From assembly GCF_001426225.1 (NCBI RefSeq), contig NZ_LMRT01000014.1, positions 767,869-831,868 of the forward strand: a DNA stretch of 64,000 bases, in the 5' to 3' direction. Of this stretch, positions 1-7,871 are shown piece after piece. The notes under the pieces are model-generated. The model had not been told where the DNA came from, made no database searches, and worked only from the letters and a program-made list of their open reading frames with translations. Within the stretch, counting starts at the first letter, position 1; the number at the start of each line of letters is the position of its first letter. Source of the stretch: Allobosea sp. Leaf344 (GTDB taxonomy: Bacteria; Pseudomonadota; Alphaproteobacteria; Rhizobiales; Beijerinckiaceae). The translations under genes and the position numbers were made by a program.

Positions 1-1
1 G

Positions 2-478
2 CTGCGCGTCGCCTCGATCTATCTGCCCAACGGCAACCCGGTGAACACCGAGAAATACCCGTATAAGCTCGGCTTCATGCGCCGGCTCAAGAACCACGCG
101 CAGGAGCTGCTGCAGCATGAGGAAGCGCTGGTGCTGGCGGGGGATTACAACGTCATCCCCGACAGCCGCGACGCGCGCGATCCCGCGGCCTGGGTGCATG
201 ACGCGCTGTTCCTGCCGCAGACCCGCAGCGCCTTCCAGGAACTGCTGAACATCGGGCTCACGGAGGCGCTGCGCGCCACCACCGACGCGGCCGGGCTCTA
301 CACCTTCTGGGATTATCAGGCCGGCGCCTGGCAGCGGAACAACGGCATCCGCATCGACCATCTGCTGCTCTCGCCCCAGGCGGCGGATCGTCTGGAGGGG
401 GTGACGATCGCCAAACATGTGCGCGGCTGGGACAAGCCCTCCGACCATGTCCCGGTGATGCTGGCGCTGAAGGCCTGA
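2..478 (+). CDS. xth: Exodeoxyribonuclease III, 3' part only
   Basis: This is the C-terminal part (about 158 residues) of an exonuclease III / AP endonuclease; the start lies left of the window and the reading frame is open from base 2. The family repairs abasic sites and degrades one strand of duplex DNA from 3' ends. Visible family motifs are SIYLPNGNP near the left edge, AGDYNV (metal and catalytic Asn region), RIDHLLLS, and the terminal SDHVPV carrying the catalytic Asp-His pair. The end is normal, LALKA followed by a stop. Assignment is strong because the endonuclease/exonuclease/phosphatase motifs occur in the right order and spacing. Whether the whole gene is intact cannot be judged here. 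Confidence 0.93.
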   Translation: MRVASIYLPNGNPVNTEKYPYKLGFMRRLKNHAQELLQHEEALVLAGDYNVIPDSRDARDPAAWVHDALFLPQTRSAFQELLNIGLTEALRATTDAAGLYTFWDYQAGAWQRNNGIRIDHLLLSPQAADRLEGVTIAKHVRGWDKPSDHVPVMLALKA

Positions 479-647
479 GCCGGCTCCGGCCCGCCCGGCC
501 CGCGGCGGCCAGAACTGAAGTCTCGCCGTCAGGCTTCTTTGCCTCTTTCCCCGGATGGTAAGATTCTGTTAAGGGATTCCGGCTTCCTTTCCGGCCATCG
601 GTTTCGTCCGCCGTGACGACCCGGTCCCGCCAAACGGAGATTGCTGC

Positions 648-1541
648 ATGAAGCGGATCCAAGCCGTCGCAAAGTCCCGCAGCATGGGCGGCAGGAGCCG
701 CAAGGCCGTCCCCCTCCTGATCGGGCTCTGCGCCCCGGCCTTGGCCGCCTGCAGCTCGGCCTCGGTCGAGACCGCATCGACGGCGGCCTGGTCGGCGAAG
801 ACGCCGCATGAGGCCGGCAAGCGCGCCATCGCTCTGGCGAAATCCGATCCGCGCGAGCGCGACTGCCTGGTGCGCGCGATGTATTTCGAATCGAACCGTT
901 CCAGCACCTCCGGCCTGCTCGGCGTCGGCACCGTGGTGATGAACCGGGTCGAATCCGGCCGCTATCCCCAGACCATCTGCGGTGTCGTCGGCGCGCCGCG
1001 CCAATTCGCCGCCGGCGTGCTGAGCCGTCCGATGTCGCCGCGCGACCTGCCGAAGGTCGAGGCCGTGGCGGAGGATATTTTGAACGGCCGCCGCAGCGAG
1101 GCCGTCGGCAACGCCAAGCATTTCCATATGGCGGGCCTGCGCTTCTCCTATCCGAACATGCATTATGTGACGGTCGCGGGCGGCAACGCCTTCTACGTCA
1201 AGGGCGAGCGTCCGGAGCGCCGCCCGGCGGAGCCGAGCTACCAGCTCGCCGCGGTCTCCACCCCGGCGCCGGCCGAGACGCCCGCGCCGAGCCCGGCCGC
1301 GAGCTTCGCTTCCGTGCTGGCCTTCGCGACGCAGTCGCAGCCGGCCGAGCCGCAAGCCACCCCCGCGACGGCCGAGGCGCCGCAGCGCCTGGCTCTGGCG
1401 ATGCTGCCGCCGAGCCGTCCGATCGACCTCGGTCTCGGCCTGCCGCGCAAGTCGATCCGGGCCTTCGTGCCGCCGCCGAAGACCGGCACGCGCCTCGCCG
1501 CGCTTTCGCCCGGCCTGCGCGGCCCGGTCGCGCAGGACTGA
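648..1541 (+). CDS. Cell wall hydrolase (SleB/Hydrolase_2-like) lipoprotein
   Basis: A 297-residue exported protein predicted to cut peptidoglycan. A basic N-terminus and hydrophobic stretch end in a lipobox, LAAC, with the lipid-modified Cys at residue 35, so it is probably anchored in a membrane facing the periplasm. Residues about 75-190 match the SleB-type cell wall hydrolase domain: RAMYFESN with the likely catalytic Glu, GVGTVVMNRV, YPQTICGVV, and AKHFHMAG. The C-terminal 100 residues are Pro/Ala-rich low complexity, likely a spacer. The ATG is preceded by a GGAG-like ribosome site. It stands alone between xth and a convergent gene. The family is clear; the exact bond cut and physiological role are not. 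Confidence 0.85.
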   Translation: MKRIQAVAKSRSMGGRSRKAVPLLIGLCAPALAACSSASVETASTAAWSAKTPHEAGKRAIALAKSDPRERDCLVRAMYFESNRSSTSGLLGVGTVVMNRVESGRYPQTICGVVGAPRQFAAGVLSRPMSPRDLPKVEAVAEDILNGRRSEAVGNAKHFHMAGLRFSYPNMHYVTVAGGNAFYVKGERPERRPAEPSYQLAAVSTPAPAETPAPSPAASFASVLAFATQSQPAEPQATPATAEAPQRLALAMLPPSRPIDLGLGLPRKSIRAFVPPPKTGTRLAALSPGLRGPVAQD

Positions 1542-1626
1542 GCGCGCGGGCCGCACGTCGCGGCCCTCTGTCCCGACTGCGAGCGCGGCCCCGGCCGCGC
1601 CGGGGCGGACCCCTCTCCCGCCCCGC

Positions 1627-2019
1627 TCACGACCCGTCTCCGCCCACGCGGCGGCGCGCCGGCTTCGCCCTGCGCTCGGCCGGCAGCAGCTCGGCCTTGC
1701 CGCCATCGATCAGCGTGAGCCCGCCCATCGCCGGCGGCAGGTCGGGCGGCCCGCTGCGCCCGATATCCGGGCAATAGGCCCCGCATTTCATCCCGTATTT
1801 CTGCGGCTTGCGCAGCGGGCTGTGCGGGTTCCAGGGGCAGCGGCCGACGAAGATATCCAGCAGCTCGCCGAGCGTGGTGTTCATGCCGTAGCGCGCCGCC
1901 AGCGCCGCGAGCCGGCTATCCCCGGCCCGCTCGCAATAATGACAGCGAAACCGCACCACGATCCACGGGTAATGCAGGAGCGTGGTCTCGGTCGAGGGCG
2001 TGGTCGGGGGCGGAATCAT
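1627..2019 (-). CDS. Conserved small Cys-containing protein behind an SOS box
   Basis: A 130-residue hypothetical protein. I use the internal ATG at 2019 rather than the longer open frame, because the upstream extension is Arg-rich, non-coding in style, and would run over the SOS box at 2062-2076. The middle holds four Cys in two loose pairs (FRCHYC and, further on, RCPWNP and KCGAYCPD), suggesting a small metal-binding or zinc-ribbon-like fold. There is no signal peptide or membrane segment. The C-terminus is basic. It is convergent with the cell-wall hydrolase gene. No function is recognised; the LexA-type box 43 bases upstream suggests a DNA-damage role, which is inference. Confidence 0.6.
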   Translation of the reverse strand: MIPPPTTPSTETTLLHYPWIVVRFRCHYCERAGDSRLAALAARYGMNTTLGELLDIFVGRCPWNPHSPLRKPQKYGMKCGAYCPDIGRSGPPDLPPAMGGLTLIDGGKAELLPAERRAKPARRRVGGDGS

Positions 2020-2061
2020 GCCCCAGCCAAGCGCGAGACGCGCCGGCAGAGCAAGTGGTTT

Positions 2062-2076
2062 GTTCTGGTTATGTTC
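2062..2076 (-). promoter_or_regulatory. Putative LexA (SOS) box, GTTC-N7-GTTC
   Basis: The plus strand reads GTTC, seven bases, GTTC (GAAC-N7-GAAC on the coding strand). This direct repeat is the LexA operator form of alphaproteobacteria. It lies 43 bases upstream of the ATG at 2019, a normal place for a repressor site. An exact match of eight fixed bases is not rare by chance, so position is the main support. Confidence 0.55.
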
Positions 2077-2272
2077 TGTTTTGCGGGTGCGGCGGCATGG
2101 GGCCGGAGAGCGCTGAAATAGCGGCATCCGTCGGCGAGGCGCGCGCTCTGGGCCGGGCCCAGCGCAACGGCGATCGAGGCTGGACATCACGCGTGGTCGG
2201 AGAGCGGCCATGCGACGGTGACGGCAGCATCATCGGGTGTATGCTTCGCTGAAGCGGTGCATGACACGCGTT

Positions 2273-2362
2273 TGGCGGAAGGGGTGGGATTCGAACCCAC
2301 GGTGGGCTTGCACCCACGGCGGTTTTCAAGACCGCTGCCTTAAACCACTCGGCCACCCTTCC
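2273..2362 (-). tRNA. tRNA-Ser(UGA)
   Basis: The reverse strand folds as a class II tRNA. The acceptor stem GGAAGGG pairs with CCCTTCC, followed by discriminator G and an encoded CCA end. The anticodon arm is GCGGT-CTTGAAA-ACCGC with anticodon TGA, which reads UCA/UCG serine codons. A long variable arm (GTGGGTGCAAGCCCAC) and a T-arm with GGTTCGAATCC are present, as expected for tRNA-Ser. Length with CCA is 90 bases. Confidence 0.97.
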
Positions 2363-2709
2363 AGCACCGACCGCTGCCGATCTTCCTCGCCGCCACAAAG
2401 GGCTCGCGTCCATTCGGCGCCGGGCCGGTCGATCCCGGCCCTGCTGGTGCCGCCAGTCATTGCCGGTCTCGCGCCGCTTTGGCAAGCCTGCACGCCATGC
2501 CGGCGGCGGATGGCCCGGGCCGGCAGGCTGCTCAGCCGGCGCCGGAGCGGCGCGCGGACTCCCCCGCGACAGGCCATTCGGCCTAGTCCGTTCGGCAGGT
2601 CTAACACCTTGTTTTACAGTGAGAATAACCTGTGCCGCATTTCCCGCGGCCGGTCCTTGGTCTAGATGTCGGCGAAGCGGGCGATTCAGCGTCCGACCGG
2701 GACCTGGAT
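2363..2709. other. Intergenic region between tRNA-Ser and pepT
   Basis: About 350 bases with no supported gene. It must hold the tRNA promoter (leftward) and the pepT promoter (rightward). A small hairpin with GGGCCGG / CCGGCCC arms sits near 2422-2441. The stretch 2603-2635 is relatively AT-rich and is the likeliest site of the pepT promoter, but I cannot name convincing -35 and -10 boxes. Confidence 0.4.
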
Positions 2710-3957
2710 ATGAGCCTCCGCGAGCAGTTGATCGAGCGCTTCTTCCGCTACCTCGCGGTGGAGAGCCAGAGCGACGGCAAGGCCGTGCGCCTGCCGAGCA
2801 CGCAGGGGCAGCAGCGCCTGGCCGCCCTGCTGGCGCAGGAGCTGCGCGCGCTCGGCCTCTCCGACGTCGTCGTCGATCAGCAGGCGACCGTGACGGCGGT
2901 CAAGCGCGGCACCTGCCGGAAGGCTCCGAAGATCGGCTTCATCGCCCATCTCGACACCGTCGATACCGGACTTTCGCCGGCGATCAGGCCGCAGATCTTG
3001 CGTTTCGACGGCCGCGATCTCTGCCTGAACCGCGAGGCGGGCATCTGGCTGCGCGTCGCCGAGCATCCGGAGATCGCGCCCTGGTCCGGTCAGGACATCA
3101 TCTTCAGCGACGGCACCAGCGTGCTCGGCGCCGACAACAAGGCGGCGATCGCGGTGATCATGACGCTGCTCGCGGAGCTCGGTCCGGACGAGGCGCATGG
3201 CGACATCCACATCGCCTTCGTGCCGGATGAGGAGATCGGGCTGCGCGGCGCCAAGGCGCTGGACCTCACCCGATTCGCCTGCGACTTCGCCTATACGATC
3301 GATTGCTGCGAGATCGGCGAGGTGGTCATCGAGAATTTCAATGCAGCCTCGGCCGAGCTGGTCTTCACCGGGGTCAGCGCCCATCCGATGTCGGCGAAGG
3401 GGGTGATGGTCAATCCGCTGCTGATGGCCTGCGACTACATCGCGCAATTCGACCGGGCCCAGACCCCGGAGCGCACCGAGGGGCGCGAGGGATATTTCTG
3501 GTTCAGCGAGATCGCCGCCGGGCCGAGCGAGGCGCGGCTGCGCGTGCTGATCCGCGATTTCGACCGGAGCAGTTTCGCGGCGCGCAAGCAGCGCCTGCAG
3601 CAGGCCGCCGAGACCATCGCCGCGCGCTATCCGACCGGCCGGGTCAGCTGCTCGTTGTCGGATACCTATGGCAACATCGCCGACAGCCTGGGCGGCGAGC
3701 ATCGGGCGGTCGACCTCCTGTTCGGGGCCATGGCCGCCCTGCAGATCCAGCCGCGGCAGATCCCGATGCGCGGCGGGACGGATGGCGCCGCCCTGTCGGC
3801 GCGCGGCCTGCCGACGCCGAACTTCTTCACCGGCGCCTACAACTTCCATTCCCGCTTCGAATTCCTGCCGGTGGCGGCGTTCGAGAAATCCTACGAGACG
3901 GCGCGGATGATCTGCCTGATGGCCGCCGAGGCCGAGCCCGCGGTGGCGGCTCAATAG
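2710..3957 (+). CDS. pepT: Peptidase T (tripeptide aminopeptidase)
   Basis: A 415-residue cytoplasmic zinc aminopeptidase of the M20 family that releases N-terminal residues from tripeptides. The start is the ATG at 2710; an upstream in-frame ATG would add a 26-residue tail not typical of the family. Motifs run in family order: FIAHLDTVDT (zinc His and neighbouring Asp), SDGTSVLGADNKAAI (bridging Asp), FVPDEEIGLRGA (catalytic Glu and zinc Glu), YTIDCCEIGE, the dimerisation lid domain, IPMRGGTDGA, and the late zinc His in NFHSRFE. The length matches the usual 400-410 residues. The 3' end overlaps the convergent oxidase gene by 7 bases. Confidence 0.95.
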   Translation: MSLREQLIERFFRYLAVESQSDGKAVRLPSTQGQQRLAALLAQELRALGLSDVVVDQQATVTAVKRGTCRKAPKIGFIAHLDTVDTGLSPAIRPQILRFDGRDLCLNREAGIWLRVAEHPEIAPWSGQDIIFSDGTSVLGADNKAAIAVIMTLLAELGPDEAHGDIHIAFVPDEEIGLRGAKALDLTRFACDFAYTIDCCEIGEVVIENFNAASAELVFTGVSAHPMSAKGVMVNPLLMACDYIAQFDRAQTPERTEGREGYFWFSEIAAGPSEARLRVLIRDFDRSSFAARKQRLQQAAETIAARYPTGRVSCSLSDTYGNIADSLGGEHRAVDLLFGAMAALQIQPRQIPMRGGTDGAALSARGLPTPNFFTGAYNFHSRFEFLPVAAFEKSYETARMICLMAAEAEPAVAAQ

Positions 3958-5042
3958 ACCAGATCGCGCGGGATCTCGCGCAGGTCCCGGATGCCGGTCA
4001 GCGCCATGGCGACGCAAAGCTCCTCCACCAGGAGTTTCAGGCCATGGGCGACGCCGAGCGGGCCGGCCGCCGCCAGCGCCTGGGCGATCGGGCGCCCGAC
4101 CAGCACCGCGCGGGCCCCCAGCGCCAGCGCCTTCAGCACATCCGTGCCGCGCCGGACGCCGCCATCGAGCAAAAGCGGGATCTCGCCGGCCACGGCCTCG
4201 GCGCAGCGCGGCAGAGCGGCGATGCTCGGCGGCAGCGTATCCAGCGTCCTGCCGCCATGGTTGGAGACGATGATCGCCTTCGCCCCCTGCGCGACCGCCT
4301 CGCGCGCATCTTCGGGGTGAAGGATGCCTTTCAGAATGAGCGGCAGGCTCGTCTGCCCCAGAAGCCAGGCGACGTCGCTCCAGAGCGGCGCATGCGCCAT
4401 CGCGACGTCGAAGACCGGATGGCCCTCCCCGCGCGGCGGCGGCGCCCGCCCGGCGAGATTGGCGGCGACGACGCCCGGCGGCAGGGCGAAGCCGGCCCGC
4501 TGCTCGTGATTGCGAAGCCCGTTGATCGGCGCGTCGACGGTGAGGACCAGCCCGGCAAAGCCGGCCGCCTCGGCGCGCCGCACCAGATCGAGGGTCAGCC
4601 CGCGATCGGGCTGGAGATAGAGCTGGAACCATTGCGGCACGCCCTCGGCCTGCGCCGCGATCGCTTCCAGCGGCACGCTCGACAGGGTGGAAGCGACCAT
4701 CAGCGCCTCGACCGCCGAAGCCGCCATGGCGATGGCCGCCTCGCCCTCGGGGTGGAACAGCCGCTGATAGGCGAGCGGCGCCACGATCACCGGATGAGCG
4801 AGATCGAGCCCGAGCAGCGAAATCCGCGTCGTCGCACCGGCGGAGCCGCGCAGCAGGCGCGGCCACAGCCGCAGCGCATCGAAGGCGGAACGGTTCGCGG
4901 CCTGCGTCAGCCCGTCCCCCGCCCCGCCCGCGAGATAGGACCAGGCCTGGTCTCCGAGCCTGGCGCGCGCTTGCGGCTCGTAATCGGCGAGGCAGGCGAT
5001 CTCGCGCGGAATCCGCTCGAGCGGCGGCAGGAGCCCGGTCAT
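3951..5042 (-). CDS. FMN-dependent alpha-hydroxy-acid oxidase/dehydrogenase
   Basis: A 363-residue TIM-barrel flavoenzyme of the lactate/glycolate oxidase family, which oxidises 2-hydroxy acids to 2-oxo acids. Key residues are present: FQLY, VLTVDAP, the active-site Lys in LILKGI (about 238), SNHGGR with the catalytic His at about 262 and its partner Arg, and the FMN phosphate-binding LLDGGVRRGTDV and VGRP. It has no membrane helix, so it is unlike the membrane-bound LldD of E. coli. It is the last gene of the iron operon; its start overlaps the tonB stop by 4 bases (ATGA), implying coupled translation. Substrate is unknown. Its place in a siderophore-receptor operon is unusual and may mean it acts on a hydroxycarboxylate chelator such as a citrate-type compound, which is inference. 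Confidence 0.85.
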   Translation of the reverse strand: MTGLLPPLERIPREIACLADYEPQARARLGDQAWSYLAGGAGDGLTQAANRSAFDALRLWPRLLRGSAGATTRISLLGLDLAHPVIVAPLAYQRLFHPEGEAAIAMAASAVEALMVASTLSSVPLEAIAAQAEGVPQWFQLYLQPDRGLTLDLVRRAEAAGFAGLVLTVDAPINGLRNHEQRAGFALPPGVVAANLAGRAPPPRGEGHPVFDVAMAHAPLWSDVAWLLGQTSLPLILKGILHPEDAREAVAQGAKAIIVSNHGGRTLDTLPPSIAALPRCAEAVAGEIPLLLDGGVRRGTDVLKALALGARAVLVGRPIAQALAAAGPLGVAHGLKLLVEELCVAMALTGIRDLREIPRDLVY

Positions 5043-5863
5043 TTCAGACGGTAATTGATCGGCACGACCAGCTCGACCTGCTCGCCCTTGACCTGCGTCG
5101 GCAGGGACGGCAGCGGCTGGGCGCGCACCAGCATGGCCAGCGCCTCGGCGTCCAGGATAGGGGTGCCGGAGGGTTTGGTGAGGCTGGCGCTGCGGATCTT
5201 GCCGGTCCGGTCCATGACGAAGCGCAGCAGCACCTCCCCTTCCAGCCGCTTCTGCCGCGCCTCGACGGGATAGCGCTTGTGCCGGCCGAGATGGGCCATC
5301 ACCGCCTTCTGCCAGCCCGGCGGCAGGGTCTGCGCCTCGCTGACGCTGCCCTCGGCCGGTGCTGCGGCCCGCTCGTCGGTCGCCAGCGCCATCGGCGCTG
5401 CGGCGGCGGCGGCCGCGGCCGCGGCCGCCTGGCTCGGCGCGGCCTCCTGGGGACGCGCATCCATCGCCTCGGTCGGCTGCCCGTCCTCGGCCTCTTCCTG
5501 GCGCTTCTGCGTCTGCTGCTGCGAGAGCTGCAGATCCGGCGGCGCTTCCACGGGCGCGGCCTCGGCGCTGGGCAGGTCGGTCTCCTTGGGGGCCGACAGC
5601 TTCTCAGTCACCTCCTGGGCCGCGGCGGCCGCCTCCATCTCCTCGGCCGGCGTCGCATCCGCCTGTTCCGCCTCGGGCGCCACGGGCAGCGCGTCGAACT
5701 CGACGACCATCGGCGCGCCGACATCCTCCATCGACTGCTCCGGCGGCGTCGCGGTCACCAGCGCCAGCGCCACGCCGCCGCCATGCATGGCGACGACGAC
5801 GAGCGCCGCCGCCGCCAGCCGCAGCCCGCGCAGCCGGCCGCTCTCATGGACGACGCCGCTCAT
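5039..5863 (-). CDS. tonB: Energy transducer TonB
   Basis: A 274-residue inner-membrane protein that passes proton-motive-force energy from ExbB-ExbD to outer-membrane receptors. It has a short cytoplasmic N-terminus, one membrane helix at about 13-35, a long periplasmic linker rich in Ala, Glu, Gln and Pro, and a TonB C-terminal domain from about residue 185 (RYPVEARQKRLEG, then VVPINYRLK at the end). The linker holds a run of 11 Ala (about 5397-5430) encoded by repeated GCG/GCC codons, a likely spot for length variation by slippage. It overlaps exbD by 4 bases at its start and the oxidase gene by 4 bases at its end. Confidence 0.9.
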   Translation of the reverse strand: MSGVVHESGRLRGLRLAAAALVVVAMHGGGVALALVTATPPEQSMEDVGAPMVVEFDALPVAPEAEQADATPAEEMEAAAAAQEVTEKLSAPKETDLPSAEAAPVEAPPDLQLSQQQTQKRQEEAEDGQPTEAMDARPQEAAPSQAAAAAAAAAAAPMALATDERAAAPAEGSVSEAQTLPPGWQKAVMAHLGRHKRYPVEARQKRLEGEVLLRFVMDRTGKIRSASLTKPSGTPILDAEALAMLVRAQPLPSLPTQVKGEQVELVVPINYRLK

Positions 5864-6333
5864 GGCTGCGCGGCCGGCGGATCGGAGGCCGGAGGCCGGC
5901 CATCGCCGCCGCCTTCCAGCCCGACTAGCGCGATCTTGAGATAGCCCGCGGCACGCAGAGCGTTCATCAGCCGCACCACCGCGCCATAGGAGACCGATTG
6001 ATCGGCACGGACATAGATGCGCTGCTCGCGATCGAGCCGCGTCTGCATGTCGATGGCCGAGGCCAGCCCTTCCGGCGTCACCGGCTGCTCGCCGATCAGG
6101 AGCGACAGATCGGCCTTCAGCGTCAGGAAAACCGGCTTGTCCGGGCGCGGCTGCGGCTTCGCCGTCGAGACCGGGAGCTCCACCGGCGCGTCGACCGTCG
6201 AGAGCGGCGCCGCCACCATGAAGATGATCAGCAGCACCAGGATCACGTCGATGAAGGGCGTGACGTTGATCTCGCTGTTCTCGGCCAGATCATCGCCGCC
6301 GATGCCGCTGGATTGGTTGATGCCGCCGGCCAT
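5860..6333 (-). CDS. exbD: Biopolymer transport protein ExbD
   Basis: A 157-residue partner of ExbB in the TonB energy module. The N-terminal cytoplasmic tail contains NSEINVTPFIDVILVLL, the family signature, where the Asp in the single membrane helix is the proton-responsive residue. A periplasmic domain follows, with a Pro/Lys-rich segment and the usual small alpha/beta fold (YVRADQSVSYGAVV). A short C-terminal tail rich in Gly/Pro follows. It sits between exbB (4-base gap) and tonB (4-base overlap), so the three are almost certainly co-translated. Confidence 0.93.
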   Translation of the reverse strand: MAGGINQSSGIGGDDLAENSEINVTPFIDVILVLLIIFMVAAPLSTVDAPVELPVSTAKPQPRPDKPVFLTLKADLSLLIGEQPVTPEGLASAIDMQTRLDREQRIYVRADQSVSYGAVVRLMNALRAAGYLKIALVGLEGGGDGRPPASDPPAAQP

Positions 6334-6337
6334 GCGC

Positions 6338-7126
6338 CTACTCCGCCGCCGACCGCAGGGGCGGGCCGCCCCGGTCGAGATCGCGCGAGACGAGCTGCGC
6401 CACCGAGGCGGCCGCGTCGCCGACCTCGCCGCGATAGGCGGCGATGCCGCGGCTGAAGATGTTGTAGATGATCACCGCCGGGATCGCCGCGACGAGACCG
6501 ATGGCGGTGGCGAGCAGCGCTTCCGCGATGCCGGGCGCGACCACGGCGAGATTGGTGGTCTGCGCCTTCGATATGCCGATGAAGCTGTTCATGATGCCCC
6601 AAACCGTGCCGAACAGCCCGACGAAGGGCGCCGTCGAGCCGATGGTGGCGAGCCAGCCCGTGCCGCGGGCGATATCCCGGCTGGCGGCGAGCTCGATCCG
6701 GTTCAGCCGCGAGACCACCCGCTCCTTGATGCCGTCCTTGTCGCTCAGCTGGTCGGAGAGCCGCATCTCGGCCAGCGCCGCCTCGACCAGTTGCCGCCCG
6801 AGCCGATGCGTCTTGCCGAGCGCCACCGAGGCTTCCGCCAGGGTGCCGCGGGCGGTGAGGATCGTCGTCGCCTGGCGCAGGCGGCGCTTGGCGGCGCGCA
6901 GCTCGAGCGCCTTGGCCAGCCAGATCGTCCAGGTGACGACGGAGGCGAAGGCCAGCCCGATCATCACCGCCTTCACGACGATGTCGGCCGCCATGAACAT
7001 GCCCCAGGGCGACAGCTCGTGCGGGATGGTGGGCGCTTGCTGTGCGAAGGCCGCGCCCGGCGAGAGAACCAGCGCGGCAAGGCAGCCGGCCAGGGCGCGG
7101 CTGCGGATCGGTCGTGTCGGAGTCAT
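6338..7126 (-). CDS. exbB: TonB-system proton channel protein ExbB
   Basis: A 262-residue inner-membrane protein of the MotA/TolQ/ExbB family. It begins with a cleavable-type signal sequence ending in AFAQ, as in the longer ExbB form found in many alphaproteobacteria, then three membrane helices. The conserved channel region is visible: [40 protein letters not shown] and [21 protein letters not shown]. It forms the proton-conducting pentamer that drives ExbD and TonB. It is 3 bases from the upstream piuC-like gene and 4 bases from exbD, inside the iron operon. Confidence 0.93.
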   Translation of the reverse strand: MTPTRPIRSRALAGCLAALVLSPGAAFAQQAPTIPHELSPWGMFMAADIVVKAVMIGLAFASVVTWTIWLAKALELRAAKRRLRQATTILTARGTLAEASVALGKTHRLGRQLVEAALAEMRLSDQLSDKDGIKERVVSRLNRIELAASRDIARGTGWLATIGSTAPFVGLFGTVWGIMNSFIGISKAQTTNLAVVAPGIAEALLATAIGLVAAIPAVIIYNIFSRGIAAYRGEVGDAAASVAQLVSRDLDRGGPPLRSAAE

Positions 7127-7129
7127 CGT

Positions 7130-7813
7130 CTACGTCTCGGCCCAGTGGCGGATGAGGTTGTGGTAGATGCCGGTGAGGCGCACGCTCTGCGGATCGTCCA
7201 GCCCGCGCTCGGCCTGGAGTTCCTGGATGGTGCGGTCGAGGTCGAACAGCATGGTGCGGGCGCCCTCCTCCCGGATCATGCTCTGGATCCAGAAGAACGA
7301 GGCGCGCCGCAGCCCCGCCGTCACGGGCGTGACGCAATGCAGGCTGGTGGCGGGATAGAGCACGAGATGGCCGGCCGGCAGCTTGACCGCGTTCGAGCCG
7401 TAGAGCGTCTCGATCATCAGCTCGCCGCCCTCATATTCCTCGGGATCGGCGAGGAAGAGCGTGGCCGAGAGATCCGTCCGGATCCGGACGGGCGAGCCGG
7501 GCACGTTGCGGATCGCGTTGTCGACATGGACGCCGAAGGTCTGGCCGCCGGAATAGCTGTTGAACATCGGCGGGAGGATACGCAGCGGCAGCGCCGCCGA
7601 CAGGAACAGCGGGCTGCGCGAGAGCGCGTCGAGCACGATGTCGCCCAGCTCATGCGCGGCCGCCGAGCCGACCGGCAGCTGGCTGTTGAGCTTCACCTGC
7701 GCCGATTGCGCGCCGGCCGTCTCGCGCCCGTCCTGCCAGGCGGCAGCGTCCATCACCGCGCGGCAATGGGCCACCTGATCGGGGGTCAGAACATCGGGAA
7801 CGCAAAGCAACAT
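7130..7813 (-). CDS. piuC: PKHD-type Fe(II)/2-oxoglutarate hydroxylase (PiuC/YbiX-like)
   Basis: A 227-residue member of the PiuC/YbiX family, Fe(II)- and 2-oxoglutarate-dependent dioxygenases usually encoded next to siderophore receptors. The iron-binding triad is visible: FGVHVDN (His 96, Asp 98) and TSLHCV (His 159), with the 2-oxoglutarate-binding Arg at about 169 in TAGLRR. The N-terminus ([14 protein letters not shown]) and length match the family. It follows the receptor gene by 58 bases and precedes exbB by 3. The substrate is not established; modification of the receptor or of the siderophore has been proposed for the family. Confidence 0.9.
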   Translation of the reverse strand: MLLCVPDVLTPDQVAHCRAVMDAAAWQDGRETAGAQSAQVKLNSQLPVGSAAAHELGDIVLDALSRSPLFLSAALPLRILPPMFNSYSGGQTFGVHVDNAIRNVPGSPVRIRTDLSATLFLADPEEYEGGELMIETLYGSNAVKLPAGHLVLYPATSLHCVTPVTAGLRRASFFWIQSMIREEGARTMLFDLDRTIQELQAERGLDDPQSVRLTGIYHNLIRHWAET

Positions 7814-7834
7814 GCGGTCGGCTCTTTCGGTGTG

Positions 7835-7862
7835 GCCGGGGCACGAGCAAACGCGCCCCGGC
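7835..7862 (-). other. Hairpin between receptor gene and piuC
   Basis: Inverted repeat GCCGGGGC / GCCCCGGC around a 12-base loop, lying in the 58-base gap just 3' of the receptor stop codon on the transcribed strand. There is no T-run, so it is more likely an RNA-stabilising or partial-termination element than a full terminator. It could raise receptor mRNA over the downstream genes. Confidence 0.4.
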
Positions 7863-7871
7863 TCTGGCGGA

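Noticed and set aside
258..1706. 482-codon open frame on the minus strand
   Set aside because: Antisense shadow of the cell-wall hydrolase gene, Arg-rich and without recognisable domain.
2686..4866. 726-codon open frame on the minus strand
   Set aside because: It covers pepT in antisense and the FMN oxidase gene in another frame, with Arg/Ala/Gly-rich translation and no motifs.
5397..5430. GC-only repeat tract
   Set aside because: It is the poly-Ala run in the TonB linker, in frame and within a normal low-complexity linker; noted in the gene entry rather than as a separate element.
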